DNA of 64,000 nucleotides from Halorientalis marina (GCF_023028345.1 NZ_CP095487.1:1178001-1242000); one strand, 5' to 3'; shown: positions 24,344-34,067, counted from the stretch's first letter. Program-made: numbers and translations. Notes: generated by a model not told the origin, from the sequence alone.

Positions 24344-25789
24344 CTACCGCCGCCGTCGTGCGACCCGTTCCTCCGCCGTTTCCTCGCTGACGAGTTCGTA
24401 CAGCAGTGCGCGGCCACCGAGAGACGACACAGCAGTCTCTCGAGCCTCCGAATCCCCGGATTCGGAGACACCGCCGGCCTTCGGCCGCAGGATCCGCCCG
24501 AGCCGCTGTGTGAACTCACGTTCGCTCCCGCTGCCCGAGAGGACGACCGCAACGTTGGCATCGGGTACGTCGACCCCCTCGTCGAGGACGTTCGCGGTCA
24601 CGACCCGGTCGTAGTCGCCGGCCCGGAACCGCGAGAGGATCTCGCGGCGCTCGCCCGTCGGCGTCTCGTGGGTGATCGCCGGCAGGAGGAATCGCTCGGA
24701 GAGGCGATAGACGAGGTCCGTGTGTGCGGTGAAGACGATGATCCGGTCGTTTCGGTGCCGGTCGAGGATTGTCGCCAGTTCCTCGACCTTCCGGTCGGCG
24801 TTCATCATCACCTCGCGTGCGCGCTGTTTCGCCAGCAACGCCTCGCGTGCCCGCGGGTCCGTCCCCGACCGTTTGACGAGTTCCTGGTAGTCGCTCCCGC
24901 TGCGCAACTGCACGTTCGATTCCTGCAGGTAGTCGGTGAACGTCTCCTGGTGGCGCTCGTAGACCTCGCGTTCCTCGGGAGTCAGGGCCACCTGGATGCG
25001 TTTGATGTCGTAGTCGGCGAGGTGCTCGCCCGCGAGATCGTCGATCTCGACGCGGTGGACGAGCGGGCCGACCAGTGCTTCGACCGCCTCGTGAGCGCCG
25101 TCGGGGCGCTCGAACGTGGCGGTGAGGCCCAACCGGGCGGGTGCGGCGAGTAGGCGCGCGATGTCGCGATACCCCTCGCCACCGAGGTGGTGCACCTCGT
25201 CGAAGACGACGAGGCCGAAGTCGTCGCCCACGTCGTCGGCTTTCAGGTACGCCGAGTCGTACGTCGAGACCGTGATCGCCTCCTGCCGTTGCTCGCCGCC
25301 GCCGAAGCGGCCGATGGGGCCACCGTCGGACGAATCCGCCGTCCGACGAGCCCCCGAGTCTCCCGACTCGGGGACGTCGAACTCCCGTTCGAGTTCGGCC
25401 TGCCACTGCTCGAGGAGGTCGACGGTCGGGACGACCACGAGCGTCGGCGTCCCGAGCGCCTCGATGGCCGCGATGCCGATGACGGTCTTGCCGCTCCCGG
25501 TCGGGAGTTCGAGGTTCCCCCGGTCGCTCGCGTCACGCCAGGCGTCCAGTGCCGCCCGCTGGTAGTCCCGGAGTTCGTACGTCGAGGTCGGGTCGATGGT
25601 GGGAAGGTCGAGGACGCGGTCGTCGTACTCGACACCGCGCTCGTCGAGGGCCTGCCGGAGCGCGGCGTACCGGTAGGCCGGTGCCCGCGCGGTCTTCGAG
25701 CGTTCGTCGCGCTCGACGCCCGGAAGGTCCGCCGGGACCGACCCCTCGATCCGGATCGTCCCGTCCTCGTAGCGGAGCCGTACCGACAC
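24344..25789 (-). CDS. XPB/Rad25 family DNA helicase with two palindromic inserts
   Basis: 481 aa from GTG 25789 (VSVRLRYEDGTIRIEG). SF2 helicase motifs: Walker A LPTGSGKT, DEVH in VVFDEVHHLGG, motif III GLTATFER, and QRLGRILRPK (VI). N-terminal damage-recognition domain precedes the helicase core. Works with Bax1 in nucleotide-excision-type repair or transcription-coupled opening (family knowledge). Two short segments not expected in the family, VPESGDSGARRTADSSDGG and VSESGDSEARETAVSSLGG, are encoded by the double-hairpin elements at 25325-25373 and 24419-24467. Both fall in surface loops, after the first helicase motifs and after motif VI. The reading frame stays open throughout. Confidence 0.87.
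   Translation of the reverse strand: MSVRLRYEDGTIRIEGSVPADLPGVERDERSKTARAPAYRYAALRQALDERGVEYDDRVLDLPTIDPTSTYELRDYQRAALDAWRDASDRGNLELPTGSGKTVIGIAAIEALGTPTLVVVPTVDLLEQWQAELEREFDVPESGDSGARRTADSSDGGPIGRFGGGEQRQEAITVSTYDSAYLKADDVGDDFGLVVFDEVHHLGGEGYRDIARLLAAPARLGLTATFERPDGAHEAVEALVGPLVHRVEIDDLAGEHLADYDIKRIQVALTPEEREVYERHQETFTDYLQESNVQLRSGSDYQELVKRSGTDPRAREALLAKQRAREVMMNADRKVEELATILDRHRNDRIIVFTAHTDLVYRLSERFLLPAITHETPTGERREILSRFRAGDYDRVVTANVLDEGVDVPDANVAVVLSGSGSEREFTQRLGRILRPKAGGVSESGDSEARETAVSSLGGRALLYELVSEETAEERVARRRR
24419..24467 (-). repeat. ORF-embedded double-hairpin element B
   Basis: Hairpin 1 GAGAGAC/GTCTCTC (24419-24425 with 24435-24441, 9-nt loop) and hairpin 2 CTCCGAATCC/GGATTCGGAG (24446-24455 with 24458-24467). 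Encodes ESGDSEARETAVSS in the frame of XPB. Same length and order as element A; five base pairs differ, and each is compensated on both stem arms. Confidence 0.7.
25325..25373 (-). repeat. ORF-embedded double-hairpin element A
   Basis: Hairpin 1 GTCGGAC/GTCCGAC (25325-25331 with 25341-25347, 9-nt loop) and hairpin 2 CCCCGAGTC/GACTCGGGG (25352-25360 with 25365-25373). Encodes ESGDSGARRTADSS in the XPB frame. Aligns without gaps to element B, 906 bases away in the same gene. Confidence 0.7.
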
Positions 25790-25873
25790 GTTCGAACGGA
25801 GGACGTGGGCGGACAAAAAGGCTCCCGAGCAGGCCCCGAAAGACACTTTCCCTATGGTAGCTAATCCCAAGCA

Positions 25874-26503
25874 ATGGGCGACTACGTCGATCCCAACGAG
25901 ACCGACCCGTCGAAGTGGCGGGGGTCGACGCCGCGGGACGGCCGCGACGGCGGCCGGGCGGCGATCCGGTCGGTCGTCGAGCGCGCCCTCGCGACGGAGA
26001 CGCCGTACCAGCGGACCGGGACGCGGGTGTACGGTCCCGCGGTCGTCCGGGAGGAGTTCGACTCGCGGGACTACCACCACGCGAAGGTGTACTACGACGG
26101 CGGCGTCACGACAGACGGCGGAATCAAACTCCTGACGCGGGGATACCTCTGGGGGGACGACGAACGCCACCAGCGGTACAAATCACAGTACCGGCGCCCT
26201 CCGGACCCTGCCGACGAGCCGCCCTTCGGCGAGTACACCGTCTGGAACCAGTACCAGTTCGGGACTGCCAGCCGGGACGCGGAAGGTGAACTGGTCTTCG
26301 AGCCCGATCCCGACGGGAGCGACGAGTACGTGCGGTCGGTCGACTGGGGCGACCTCTACACACCGGTGCAGGGGCGGCTCGTGGAGCTCGAACTCGTCCG
26401 GAATCCCCCGTTCGCCCGCTATCGGCTCGACGAGCGTGGGGAGTGGACCGGGTTCGGGCGCCCCCTCACCTACGACCTCGGCGCCTTCGACGCGGGGCCG
26501 TGA
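25874..26503 (+). CDS. Conserved protein of unknown function
   Basis: 209 aa. MGDYVDPNETDPSKWRGSTP, then a helical stretch (AAIRSVVERALATET) and a beta-rich core with many aromatic residues (GPAVVREEFDSRDYHHAKVYYDGG, EYTVWNQYQFGTAS, GRLVELELVRNPPFARYRLDE). No signal or membrane helix. Divergent from XPB with an 84-nt gap, so the promoters are shared or back to back. I do not recognise a family. Confidence 0.65.
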   Translation: MGDYVDPNETDPSKWRGSTPRDGRDGGRAAIRSVVERALATETPYQRTGTRVYGPAVVREEFDSRDYHHAKVYYDGGVTTDGGIKLLTRGYLWGDDERHQRYKSQYRRPPDPADEPPFGEYTVWNQYQFGTASRDAEGELVFEPDPDGSDEYVRSVDWGDLYTPVQGRLVELELVRNPPFARYRLDERGEWTGFGRPLTYDLGAFDAGP

Positions 26504-26597
26504 GGGGCGACGCGACGGTCAGGGGGTACCCCGCCCGTGACCGCCGATTGCGGCCGATTTCTGAACCCTTTTACACGCCGCTCGCGTTCGTACGGGT

Positions 26598-27320
26598 ATG
26601 AGCGAGCCGGACGCCTCAGAGACGCCCGAGGGGACCGACGAGCCGGACAGCGACGCGGACGCGACGGCGGACGCGGACGACGCCGAGGCGTCCACCGACG
26701 CTGCGGGGCCGACCGGCGGCGCCGACCTCGACGACGTGATCGGCGACGATGTCCCCGACGACGCCGATGTCGGCGAGGACCTGGTCGAACGGGTCGCAGA
26801 CACCGACCCGGAGGAATTGGCGACGGAGATTTCCTCGCTCCGGATGCGCGTGGACACGCTCGAATCCGAACTGGCGAACCGCGCGGAGCGGGTCGAGGAA
26901 CTGGAGGAGAAGTTCAAACGCAAGCAGGCGGACTTCCAGAACTACAAGAAGCGGATGAAAAAGCGCCGCGAGCAGGAGAAAGAGCGCGCGACGGAGGACC
27001 TGGTCGAGCGTCTGCTCGACGTCCGGGACAACCTCAAGCGTGCACTCGAACAGGACGAGGACGCGGACATCCGGGACGGCATCGAGGCGACGCTCCGACA
27101 GTTCGACGACGAACTCGACCGCGAGAACGTCGAGGTAGTCGAACCGAACCCCGGCGCCGAGGTCGACCCGCAGCGCCACGAGGTCCTCTTGCGCGTCGAG
27201 AGCGACCAGCCGGCGGGGACCGTCGCGGAGGTCCACCGGCCCGGCTACGAGATGGCGGGGAAGGTCATCCGAACGGCCCAGGTCACGGTCAGCGAGGGGT
27301 CGGCCGACGGCGACGAGTAA
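26598..27320 (+). CDS. grpE: GrpE, nucleotide exchange factor of DnaK
   Basis: 240 aa. After about 85 acidic residues typical of haloarchaeal GrpE comes a long coiled coil ([30 protein letters not shown]...), the family segment [15 protein letters not shown] and [13 protein letters not shown] beta domain with [18 protein letters not shown] and [23 protein letters not shown] follows. Releases ADP from DnaK. A TTTTAC box near 26570 lies about 25-30 nt before the ATG. Upstream of dnaK on the same strand, with a 254-nt gap holding a separate dnaK promoter. Confidence 0.93.
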   Translation: MSEPDASETPEGTDEPDSDADATADADDAEASTDAAGPTGGADLDDVIGDDVPDDADVGEDLVERVADTDPEELATEISSLRMRVDTLESELANRAERVEELEEKFKRKQADFQNYKKRMKKRREQEKERATEDLVERLLDVRDNLKRALEQDEDADIRDGIEATLRQFDDELDRENVEVVEPNPGAEVDPQRHEVLLRVESDQPAGTVAEVHRPGYEMAGKVIRTAQVTVSEGSADGDE

Positions 27321-27537
27321 CCGTACTGCCGGTCGAGCCCGTCGGCATCGAGGTCGCTCGATACTGCGTGCGCTGCCCTGTCCGCTCCGGGCCACGCCCG
27401 CGTGGTGCAACGACCCGCCTCGCCAACTGCGGTCGAATTGCACTCGTGTTATATCCCGCGGTGGCACCGTGCCGCCGCGCGACCAAACCGGGAGACGTGA
27501 GCGGGGTGGCCGCGATTCGTGTGTCCCGGTATCTAGC

Positions 27538-27548
27538 AACTTTTAACC
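27538..27548 (+). promoter_or_regulatory. dnaK promoter TATA box
   Basis: AACTTTTAACC centred about 32 nt before the dnaK ATG at 27575 is a good haloarchaeal TATA element. It gives dnaK its own promoter in addition to any read-through from grpE. Confidence 0.5.
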
Positions 27549-27574
27549 GATTCAGGCCGGTAGAGGGGAACAAC

Positions 27575-29536
27575 ATGACGAGTAACAAGATTCTCGGTAT
27601 CGACCTCGGTACCACCAACAGCGCGTTCGCGGTGATGGAGGGGGGCGATCCCGAAATCATCGTGAACGGCGAGGGTGACCGGACGACACCCTCCGTCGTC
27701 GCGTTCACCGAGGAGGGCGAGCGACTGGTCGGCAAACCCGCGAAAAATCAGGCCGTCCAGAACCCCGAGCAGACCATCCAGTCCATCAAGCGGCACATGG
27801 GCGAGGACGGCTACACCGTCGAACTCGACGGTGAGGAGAAAACGCCCGAGCAGGTCTCGGCGATGATTCTCCAGAAGATCAAGCGGGACGCCGAGGAGTA
27901 CCTCGGCGACGAGGTCGAGAAGGCGGTCATCACGGTCCCCGCGTACTTCTCCGACCGCCAGCGCCAGGCCACGAAAGACGCCGGCGAGATCGCCGGCTTC
28001 GAGGTCGAGCGCATCATCAACGAACCGACTGCGGCCTCGATGGCCTACGGGCTGGACGACGAGTCCGACCAGACCGTCCTCGTCTACGACCTCGGTGGCG
28101 GGACGTTCGACGTTTCTATTCTCGATCTCGGCGGCGGCGTCTACGAGGTCGTTGCCACCAACGGCGACAACGGCCTCGGTGGCGACGACTGGGACCAGGC
28201 GCTGATCGACCACATGGCCGACGAGTTCGAGGCCGAACACGGCGTCGACCTCCGGGACGACCGGCAGGCCCTCCAGCGCCTCAAAGACGCCGCGGAGGAG
28301 GCAAAGATCGAACTCTCCTCGCGGAAGGAGACGACGGTCAACCTCCCCTTCATCGCCGCGGACGACGACGGGCCGAAGGACCTCGAACAGAAGGTCACTC
28401 GCGCGAAGTTCGAGTCCCTCACGGCGGACCTCGTCGAGCGGACGGTCGGCCCGACCGAGCAGGCCCTGGAGGACGCCGGCTACTCCAAGGGTGACATCGA
28501 CGAGGTCATCCTCGTCGGCGGATCGACCCGGATGCCCCAGGTGCAGGAGAAAGTCGAGGAGATGACCGGCAAGCCGCCGAAGAAGAACGTCAACCCCGAC
28601 GAGGCGGTCGCCCTCGGTGCGGCCATCCAGGGCGGCGTCCTCGGCGGCGAGGTCGACGACATCGTCCTGCTGGACGTGACGCCCCTGAGCCTCGGGATCG
28701 AGGTCAAGGGCGGCCTCTTCGAGCGCCTCATCGAGAAGAACACGACGATTCCCACGGAGGAGTCCAAGATATTCACGACGGCGGCGGACAACCAGACCTC
28801 CGTGCAGGTGCGGGTCTTCCAGGGTGAACGCGAGATGGCGGAGGAGAACGAACTCCTCGGGGAGTTCCAGTTGACCGGTATCCCGCCCGCGCCAGCCGGC
28901 ACGCCCCAGATCGAGGTGACGTTCAACATCGACGAGGACGGCATCGTCAACGTCGAGGCCGAGGACAAGGGCAGCGGGAACACGGAGGACATCACCATCG
29001 AGGGCGGTGCCGGCCTCTCCGACGACCAGATCGAGCAGATGCAGGAGGAAGCCGAGGAACACGCCGAGGAGGACCAGAAGCGCCGCGAGTTCGTCGAGTC
29101 GCGCAACGAGGCCGAGTCGGCCATCCAGCGCGCCGAGAAGCTCCTCGACGAGAACGAGGAGGAGATCGACGACGAGCTGGAGGGCGACATCGAGGCCGAG
29201 ATCGAGCGCGTCGAGGACGCCCTCGACGAGTACGAGAACGTCGACAGCGACGAACTCGACACGGCCGCGGAGGCGCTCGAATCGGCCACGGAGAGCCTCT
29301 CGGAGCAGCTCCAGGAGATCGGCAAACAGATGTACCAGGAGCAGGCCCAGCAGGCCGCCGGCGGCGCGGCCGGTGCCGGCCCCGGCGGTGCGGCCGGCGG
29401 GCCTGGCGGCGCTGGCCCGGGCCCGGGCGCTGGCCCCGGTGGGGCCGGTCCGGGTGCGGGCGCTGGCGGTGACGGCGAGGAGTACGTCGACGCGGACTTC
29501 GAGGACGTTGACGAAAGCGATGAAGACGAAGACTGA
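27575..29536 (+). CDS. dnaK: DnaK (Hsp70) chaperone
   Basis: 653 aa. Start [20 protein letters not shown] is the family start, so the longer open frame upstream is ignored. The actin-like ATPase domain (phosphate motifs [28 protein letters not shown]) covers residues 1-370. The substrate-binding domain has [16 protein letters not shown] and the lid helices. The C-terminal 60 residues are a Gly/Ala/Pro repeat ending [17 protein letters not shown], the acidic tail typical of DnaK. Lacks the about 24-residue insert of Gram-negative DnaK, as in other archaeal/Gram-positive types. Works with GrpE (upstream) and DnaJ (34153). Confidence 0.96.
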   Translation: MTSNKILGIDLGTTNSAFAVMEGGDPEIIVNGEGDRTTPSVVAFTEEGERLVGKPAKNQAVQNPEQTIQSIKRHMGEDGYTVELDGEEKTPEQVSAMILQKIKRDAEEYLGDEVEKAVITVPAYFSDRQRQATKDAGEIAGFEVERIINEPTAASMAYGLDDESDQTVLVYDLGGGTFDVSILDLGGGVYEVVATNGDNGLGGDDWDQALIDHMADEFEAEHGVDLRDDRQALQRLKDAAEEAKIELSSRKETTVNLPFIAADDDGPKDLEQKVTRAKFESLTADLVERTVGPTEQALEDAGYSKGDIDEVILVGGSTRMPQVQEKVEEMTGKPPKKNVNPDEAVALGAAIQGGVLGGEVDDIVLLDVTPLSLGIEVKGGLFERLIEKNTTIPTEESKIFTTAADNQTSVQVRVFQGEREMAEENELLGEFQLTGIPPAPAGTPQIEVTFNIDEDGIVNVEAEDKGSGNTEDITIEGGAGLSDDQIEQMQEEAEEHAEEDQKRREFVESRNEAESAIQRAEKLLDENEEEIDDELEGDIEAEIERVEDALDEYENVDSDELDTAAEALESATESLSEQLQEIGKQMYQEQAQQAAGGAAGAGPGGAAGGPGGAGPGPGAGPGGAGPGAGAGGDGEEYVDADFEDVDESDEDED

Positions 29537-29921
29537 ATCGCTTTCGTCAGCCCGTCGGACGTAGTTTGACGACGCCGACGGGGACGAATAGGGGGGTCGT
29601 CGTTCGTGACTCGTCAGCGCAAGCTTCGACGGTACGACGACGAGTGAACCGAGCCAGGACCTCGCGGGCGGCGTGCGGCGGGGTCGATGCTGGGCGACGA
29701 GCACCCGTCCGCTCCAGACCGGCCCCGCGAATCGACGACGCTGACCGCGGGAACAGATATCGACGTAACAACTCCAAATATTGCCCTCGATAATCGGGTG
29801 CGTAGCGCACGGGAGAACGCCGTAGTACGGCCGTTAAACTCGCTACCGAATCCCAGAAAGTGAGAACTGGAGACAGAGGTATTGAAACCCTGGCCGAACG
29901 TCCAGTCGAGAGGTTATTTAA
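29537..29921. other. Intergenic region after dnaK, no gene seen
   Basis: 385 bases without a convincing frame. It contains a GTGCG-TAG-CGCAC hairpin (29798-29810) that may be a terminator or processing site, an AT-rich patch near 29770, and TTATTTAA immediately before the bacteriohemerythrin ATG. Confidence 0.45.
29798..29810 (+). terminator. Small GTGCG/CGCAC hairpin
   Basis: 5-bp perfect stem with a 3-nt loop. No T-run follows, so its role as a terminator is weakly supported. Confidence 0.25.
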
Positions 29922-30362
29922 ATGTCACTGATCCAGTGGGACGACGACCGCTACAGTACCAGCGTCGAAAAGATCGACGACCAGCACAAGCGGCTGTTCG
30001 AACTGCTCAACGACCTGTACGAGGCGATGGAGGAGGGCCACGCCGAGGAGGAGGTCGGCGACACGCTGCGCGAACTCGAACGGTACACCGAGTACCACTT
30101 CGGCGACGAGGAGTCGATGATGCACGACTGCGGGTACGCACAGGACTGTTCGAGTTGCTTCCGCGACCATCAGGACATGCACGAGAACTTCGCGGCGAAG
30201 GTCTCGGAACTCCGCGAGAAACACGAGAACGGCGAGTACATCACGATGGAGGTCCTGGAGTTCGCCCGCGACTGGCTCGACTCGCACATCGCGGGGGAGG
30301 ACCAGGACCAGGGGTACGGCGAGTACGTCAGACAGGAACTCGACGCCTACCAGTACCAGTAA
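29922..30362 (+). CDS. Bacteriohemerythrin (O2-binding di-iron protein)
   Basis: 146 aa four-helix bundle. Iron ligands are visible in order: DDQHKRLF (His), EYHFGDEESMM (His and Glu), FRDHQDMHENF (two His), DSHIAGEDQDQGY (His and Asp). Binds O2 reversibly for storage, delivery or sensing. The start is certain from the family N-terminus (SLIQWDDD). A TTTAA sequence directly precedes the ATG and is too close to be its TATA box. Lies 91 bases before the HemAT-like transducer, which suggests a joint oxygen-related role. Confidence 0.92.
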   Translation: MSLIQWDDDRYSTSVEKIDDQHKRLFELLNDLYEAMEEGHAEEEVGDTLRELERYTEYHFGDEESMMHDCGYAQDCSSCFRDHQDMHENFAAKVSELREKHENGEYITMEVLEFARDWLDSHIAGEDQDQGYGEYVRQELDAYQYQ

Positions 30363-30453
30363 CGTGTCGGGACGGCGAACCAATCCGGACCGGTGAACGC
30401 GTGACGATCCGATCCGTCAGCCGGGCGCCGACAGACCGCAGAACACCACAACC

Positions 30454-31989
30454 ATGAGCAGACACGAGGAAGTACCCGTGGATGACGAACCCGATGCCGG
30501 GACCGACGACGAGGAACTGACGTCGCTGTTCGAAGGCGACGACGAGCCGGCGCCAACCGTCGAACTCGACGCTGCGGCGATCGACCGGCGGAAGGCGCTG
30601 ATCGACTTCGATGACGAGGATGCACGGCGTCTCGCGGCCCTCGACGAGCAGTTCCAGGAGCGGGCCGACGAGGTCGCGGATCGGATCCACGACACCCTGA
30701 CCGAAGACGAGACGTTCGCGGAGTGTATCGAGCGCTCCTCGACGGACGACGAGGAGTTCGAGCGGATCCAGCGAGCCCACTGGACGACGCTGACCGATGG
30801 AACGTACGGGTCCGGGCACTTCGAGGCCCAGGCGGGGGTTGGTGTCTTCCACGAGGACCTGGCGGTGCCCTTCGACCGATACGTCGGCCAGTACGGACTG
30901 TACGTCGACGCCGTCCTCTCGGCGCTCGCCGACCGGACGCGCGAGCGGGTCACCGAGACGCTCGCCGAGGAGGGCGTCGACGAGGAGACGATCGCGGCGG
31001 TCACCGAGACGCTCGATGCGGGTGCGGCGGACGCGCGTTCGGCGTGTAAGGTCCTGAACCTCGATCTGCAGGTCGGGACGGCGGCCTACGTCGGGAGCCG
31101 GGAGCGCGGCCTCGAAGACGAGATCGAGCGCCGCCGCGAGATTGCCGACGAGACCCAGGGGGCCGCACGCGACCTCAAGGACTTCACGAGCGACGTCTCG
31201 AAGAGCGCGAAACGGATCGCGGACCTCGCGGAGACGGAGGCCGACAACGTCACGGAGATCCGCGCCGAGATGTCGAACCTCTCTGCGACCATCGAGGAGA
31301 TAGCGGCGACCTCGGACCAGGTCGAGGAGACCAGCGAGCGCGCGCTCGAATCCGCCGTCGAGGGCCAGCAGTCCGCTTCGGCAGCCATGGGCCTCCTCGA
31401 GGACATCGAGGAGTCCGCGACGGCGATCGAGGGCGACGTCACCGACCTGGAGTCGCGGACCCGGGAGATCGGCGAGATCGTCGACGTGATCGACGACATC
31501 GCCGAACAGACGAACATCCTGGCGCTGAACGCCTCCATCGAGGCCGCCCGCGCGGGGGAGGCCGGCGCGGGCTTCGCCGTCGTCGCCGACGAGGTGAAGG
31601 ACCTCGCCGAGGAGTCCCAGGCCCAGGCCGACCACATCGAGAGCGTGATCGGGACCGTCCAGACCGATATCGAGGACACGGTCGACCACGTCGAGCGGAC
31701 CACCGAGCGCATCGAGACTGGCATCGAGCGCGTCGAGGACGCCCTGGCACAGCTCGACGAGATCGTCGCCATCGTCGAGGACGCGGCTGCAGGCGTCCAG
31801 GAAGTCGCCGTCGCCACCGACGACCAGGCCGAGACGGCCGAGGAGGTCGCCACCATGATCGAGGACGCCGCCGACCGCATCACGGAGATCAGCGCGGAGA
31901 TCGACGAGGTCGCGACCGCGAGCGAACAGCAGACCGCCAAGGTGTTCAAGGTCACTTCGGACCTCAAACAGCTCAGCGAGGAATACTGA
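30454..31989 (+). CDS. HemAT-type globin-coupled aerotaxis transducer
   Basis: 511 aa, no membrane helix. Residues about 45-205 form a sensor globin: [12 protein letters not shown], then [20 protein letters not shown], whose His is the likely proximal heme ligand. The C-terminal half is a methyl-accepting signalling domain with hairpin tip [40 protein letters not shown], which contacts CheA/CheW. The heptads around it have Glu/Gln pairs suited to methylation. Senses O2 and steers flagellar motion, as in Halobacterium HemAT (family knowledge). No che genes lie in this window. Confidence 0.9.
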   Translation: MSRHEEVPVDDEPDAGTDDEELTSLFEGDDEPAPTVELDAAAIDRRKALIDFDDEDARRLAALDEQFQERADEVADRIHDTLTEDETFAECIERSSTDDEEFERIQRAHWTTLTDGTYGSGHFEAQAGVGVFHEDLAVPFDRYVGQYGLYVDAVLSALADRTRERVTETLAEEGVDEETIAAVTETLDAGAADARSACKVLNLDLQVGTAAYVGSRERGLEDEIERRREIADETQGAARDLKDFTSDVSKSAKRIADLAETEADNVTEIRAEMSNLSATIEEIAATSDQVEETSERALESAVEGQQSASAAMGLLEDIEESATAIEGDVTDLESRTREIGEIVDVIDDIAEQTNILALNASIEAARAGEAGAGFAVVADEVKDLAEESQAQADHIESVIGTVQTDIEDTVDHVERTTERIETGIERVEDALAQLDEIVAIVEDAAAGVQEVAVATDDQAETAEEVATMIEDAADRITEISAEIDEVATASEQQTAKVFKVTSDLKQLSEEY

Positions 31990-32035
31990 CCTCCCTCTGG
32001 GGGCGCCGCCCTGCGGTCAAGCGCGGGCGCGCTGC

Positions 32036-32131
32036 TCAGCCGCCGGCCGCGATCACGACGGCGACGATGCCGGCGCCGAAGACGAGGACGGCGGTGCCGA
32101 CGAGGAGGAAGAGCCACGCGCGGTTGGTCAT
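32036..32131 (-). CDS. Tiny single-span membrane protein
   Basis: 31 aa: MTNRAWLFLLVGTAVL continues to a hydrophobic helix and ends AAGG. Codon use is GC-biased at third positions in this frame. Resembles the many 30-40-aa membrane peptides of haloarchaea. Function unknown. Confidence 0.45.
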   Translation of the reverse strand: MTNRAWLFLLVGTAVLVFGAGIVAVVIAAGG

Positions 32132-32212
32132 TTTGAACCCTCAGTGTAATTCGTTGTCGGGGTCATCCGACTCGATGTGATGCAGGGACGCAGGGGGTAT
32201 GAGAATTGCGCC

Positions 32213-33001
32213 TCAGCGGCCGACGAAGTCGGGGTCCTCGCCCTCGAAGAAGGCCGACAGGCCGCGGCCCCAGTCTTCGGTGTGGGTGGCCTCGGCCATG
32301 GCCTCGGTCTCGGCGGCGAGCTGGGATTCGAGGCTGGCGTCGAAGCTCTCGGTCATGAGCCGTTTGGTGGCCCCCATCGCCTGTGTGGGGCCGGACGCGA
32401 GCTGGCCGGCGAGTTCGTCGACGCGGTCGTCGAAGTCGGCGGCGGGCACGACCTCGGTGGCGAGGCCGAGATCGACGGCCCGCTCGGGGTCGATGGGGTC
32501 GTCGAGGAGAGCGATCTCCTTGGCCGCTCGGAGGCCGACGAGCCGCGGGAGGAAGAAGGTGGAGCCGCCGTCGCCGACGAGGCCGATGCGGGGGTAGGCG
32601 TACTCCAGGCGCGCCTCGTCGGAGAGGACGACGATGTCGGGGAAGATCGTGAGGCTGAAGCCGGCGCCGGCGGCGACGCCGTCGACGGCACCGAGGACGG
32701 GTACCTCGGCCTGGTGGAACTGGAGCAGGGCCTCGTGAAGTCGGCCGGCGAGCTGACGGAGGCCGGGGGCGTCGGATTCGTCGCCCTCGAACTGCGAGAG
32801 GTCGGCCCCGGCGCCGTAGAAGTCGCCGTCGTGAGTGAGCACGATACAGCGCACTTCGGGGTCCTCTCCGAGGGTGGTCGCGGCTTCGACCATCTCGTCG
32901 GTCATATCGAGGTGGAGCGCGTTGCGGCCGGCGGTGGAATCGAGCGTGACGGTGGCGACGCCGTCGTCGTGGGAGACGCGGAGGTTGTCGTAGTCGGACA
33001 T
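32213..33001 (-). CDS. Crotonase family enoyl-CoA hydratase/isomerase, PaaG-like
   Basis: 262 aa from ATG 33001 (MSDYDNLRVSHDDGVATVTL). Oxyanion-hole segments GAGADLSQF and GAVDGVAAGAGFSL are present. The classic hydratase glutamates are not: the CEL position reads GFS, and the second region reads YPRIGLVGDGGSTFFLPRLVG. The aspartate in GDGG corresponds to the catalytic Asp of PaaG-type isomerases (family knowledge), so an isomerase is more likely than a hydratase. Fatty-acid or aromatic-CoA metabolism inferred; no pathway genes adjacent. Confidence 0.83.
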   Translation of the reverse strand: MSDYDNLRVSHDDGVATVTLDSTAGRNALHLDMTDEMVEAATTLGEDPEVRCIVLTHDGDFYGAGADLSQFEGDESDAPGLRQLAGRLHEALLQFHQAEVPVLGAVDGVAAGAGFSLTIFPDIVVLSDEARLEYAYPRIGLVGDGGSTFFLPRLVGLRAAKEIALLDDPIDPERAVDLGLATEVVPAADFDDRVDELAGQLASGPTQAMGATKRLMTESFDASLESQLAAETEAMAEATHTEDWGRGLSAFFEGEDPDFVGR

Positions 33002-33055
33002 GGCGAGACCGAATACGACCGGACCCGTGATAACGGTGCGGGCCACCCGACCCGC

Positions 33056-33166
33056 TCAGAGCCCGAGCCACACCATCCCGGCGACGATGGCGAGGACGAC
33101 CAGCCAGACTGCGAGGCGTTCGAGACCGAGGGTGGCGGTCCGGTCGCGGCGGAGCGAACGCGGCAT
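33056..33166 (-). CDS. Small membrane protein candidate
   Basis: 36 aa: MPRSLRRDRTATLGLERLAV then WLVVLAIVAGMVWLGL. A basic N-terminus and one membrane helix, 54 bases upstream of the crotonase start on the same strand. Could be a real peptide or chance; supported by the sharp hydrophobic/basic partition. Confidence 0.4.
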   Translation of the reverse strand: MPRSLRRDRTATLGLERLAVWLVVLAIVAGMVWLGL

Positions 33167-33278
33167 GACTCGACCGGGAGGCGCCAGCGGCTTGGGTCTG
33201 GTGGTTCGCCGGACGTGTCGAACGGGCCGATTGTTCCGAAATGCAAAACGTAACTGCATTCGACACGCTGCCGGTGGT

Positions 33279-34067
33279 ATGGGTGGACACGCTGACGACA
33301 CGTGGTGCCGGCGTCGTCTCCTCGCGACGTGCGGTGCCGTCGCGACGGGCGCGGTGGCCGGGTGTAGCGGGGTACTCTCGACCGACGGGGACGACGAACC
33401 GAACGAGGACGACGAATCGACGGCGACCCCGGCGACGACCGGGGTCGAGACGACGACCACACCGGCGCCGACCCCGTTCAGTCCGGCGGTGCCGGCGTAC
33501 GGGTTCGAGGACGGGACGGGGCCGTTCGCGGACCGGAGCCAGGCGAACTCGGCGCCGATGTTCACGACGGGGCGAGCGTTCGAGGGCGAGCAGGCGCTGG
33601 CACTGGAATCGGACCCCGGCACCGAGACCCGGTGTTCGGTGGTCACGGCGGACCTGCTCGAAGGGACCCAGGGCCACGCGGTGTGGGTGACCCGCTACGA
33701 GTCAGATGGGCGGGAGAACGCCGTGGGAATCCGTCTCAGGGACCCGGACTCGGAAGCACAGGTCAGGCTATTGGTCAGCGGGTACCACGGCGGGGTCACG
33801 CTCCGGGAACACGACGAGTCCGGCGAGCCGACCGGCCCCCGGACGGCGGTGACCGTCCTTCCAGCGGACGAGCGCTGGAACAAGGCGGATCTGTACGTGC
33901 AAAACGCCGACCGGATCACGGGCCGGTTCGGCGACGTCGCGGAATCGGTGTCGACGACGCTGGACTGGACCCATCGTCCGGTCCGCTTCGAGCTGTTCGC
34001 GAACGCCTGGGGGAACGGCCACGCGGTGAGCGCCGCGTTCGACGCGGTCGAAATCGACTACGAGTGA
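33279..34067 (+). CDS. Tat lipoprotein with jelly-roll-like domain
   Basis: 262 aa. RRRLLATCGAVATGAVAGCSG has twin-Arg and lipobox GAVAGC. A Thr/Pro/Asp linker (residues 35-70) tethers a beta domain: YGFEDGTGPFADRSQAN, SDPGTETRCSVVT, VGIRLRDPDSEAQVRLLVSG, VRFELFANAWGNGHAVSAAFD. This looks like a LamG/concanavalin-type fold. Probably binds a polymer at the surface (inference). Ends 85 bases before dnaJ. Confidence 0.68.
   Translation: MGGHADDTWCRRRLLATCGAVATGAVAGCSGVLSTDGDDEPNEDDESTATPATTGVETTTTPAPTPFSPAVPAYGFEDGTGPFADRSQANSAPMFTTGRAFEGEQALALESDPGTETRCSVVTADLLEGTQGHAVWVTRYESDGRENAVGIRLRDPDSEAQVRLLVSGYHGGVTLREHDESGEPTGPRTAVTVLPADERWNKADLYVQNADRITGRFGDVAESVSTTLDWTHRPVRFELFANAWGNGHAVSAAFDAVEIDYE

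Noticed and set aside
26537..27574. Long upstream extension of the dnaK frame through grpE
   Set aside because: The sequence is an Arg/Gly-rich shadow of grpE. DnaK begins [12 protein letters not shown] at 27575.
27533..29704. 723-codon open frame opposite dnaK
   Set aside because: A shadow frame caused by the GC-rich codon pattern of dnaK; its residues mirror the sense codons and no family matches.
29912..29921. TTATTTAA as TATA box of the bacteriohemerythrin gene
   Set aside because: It touches the start codon. The start is fixed by the family N-terminus, so the true promoter must be further upstream.
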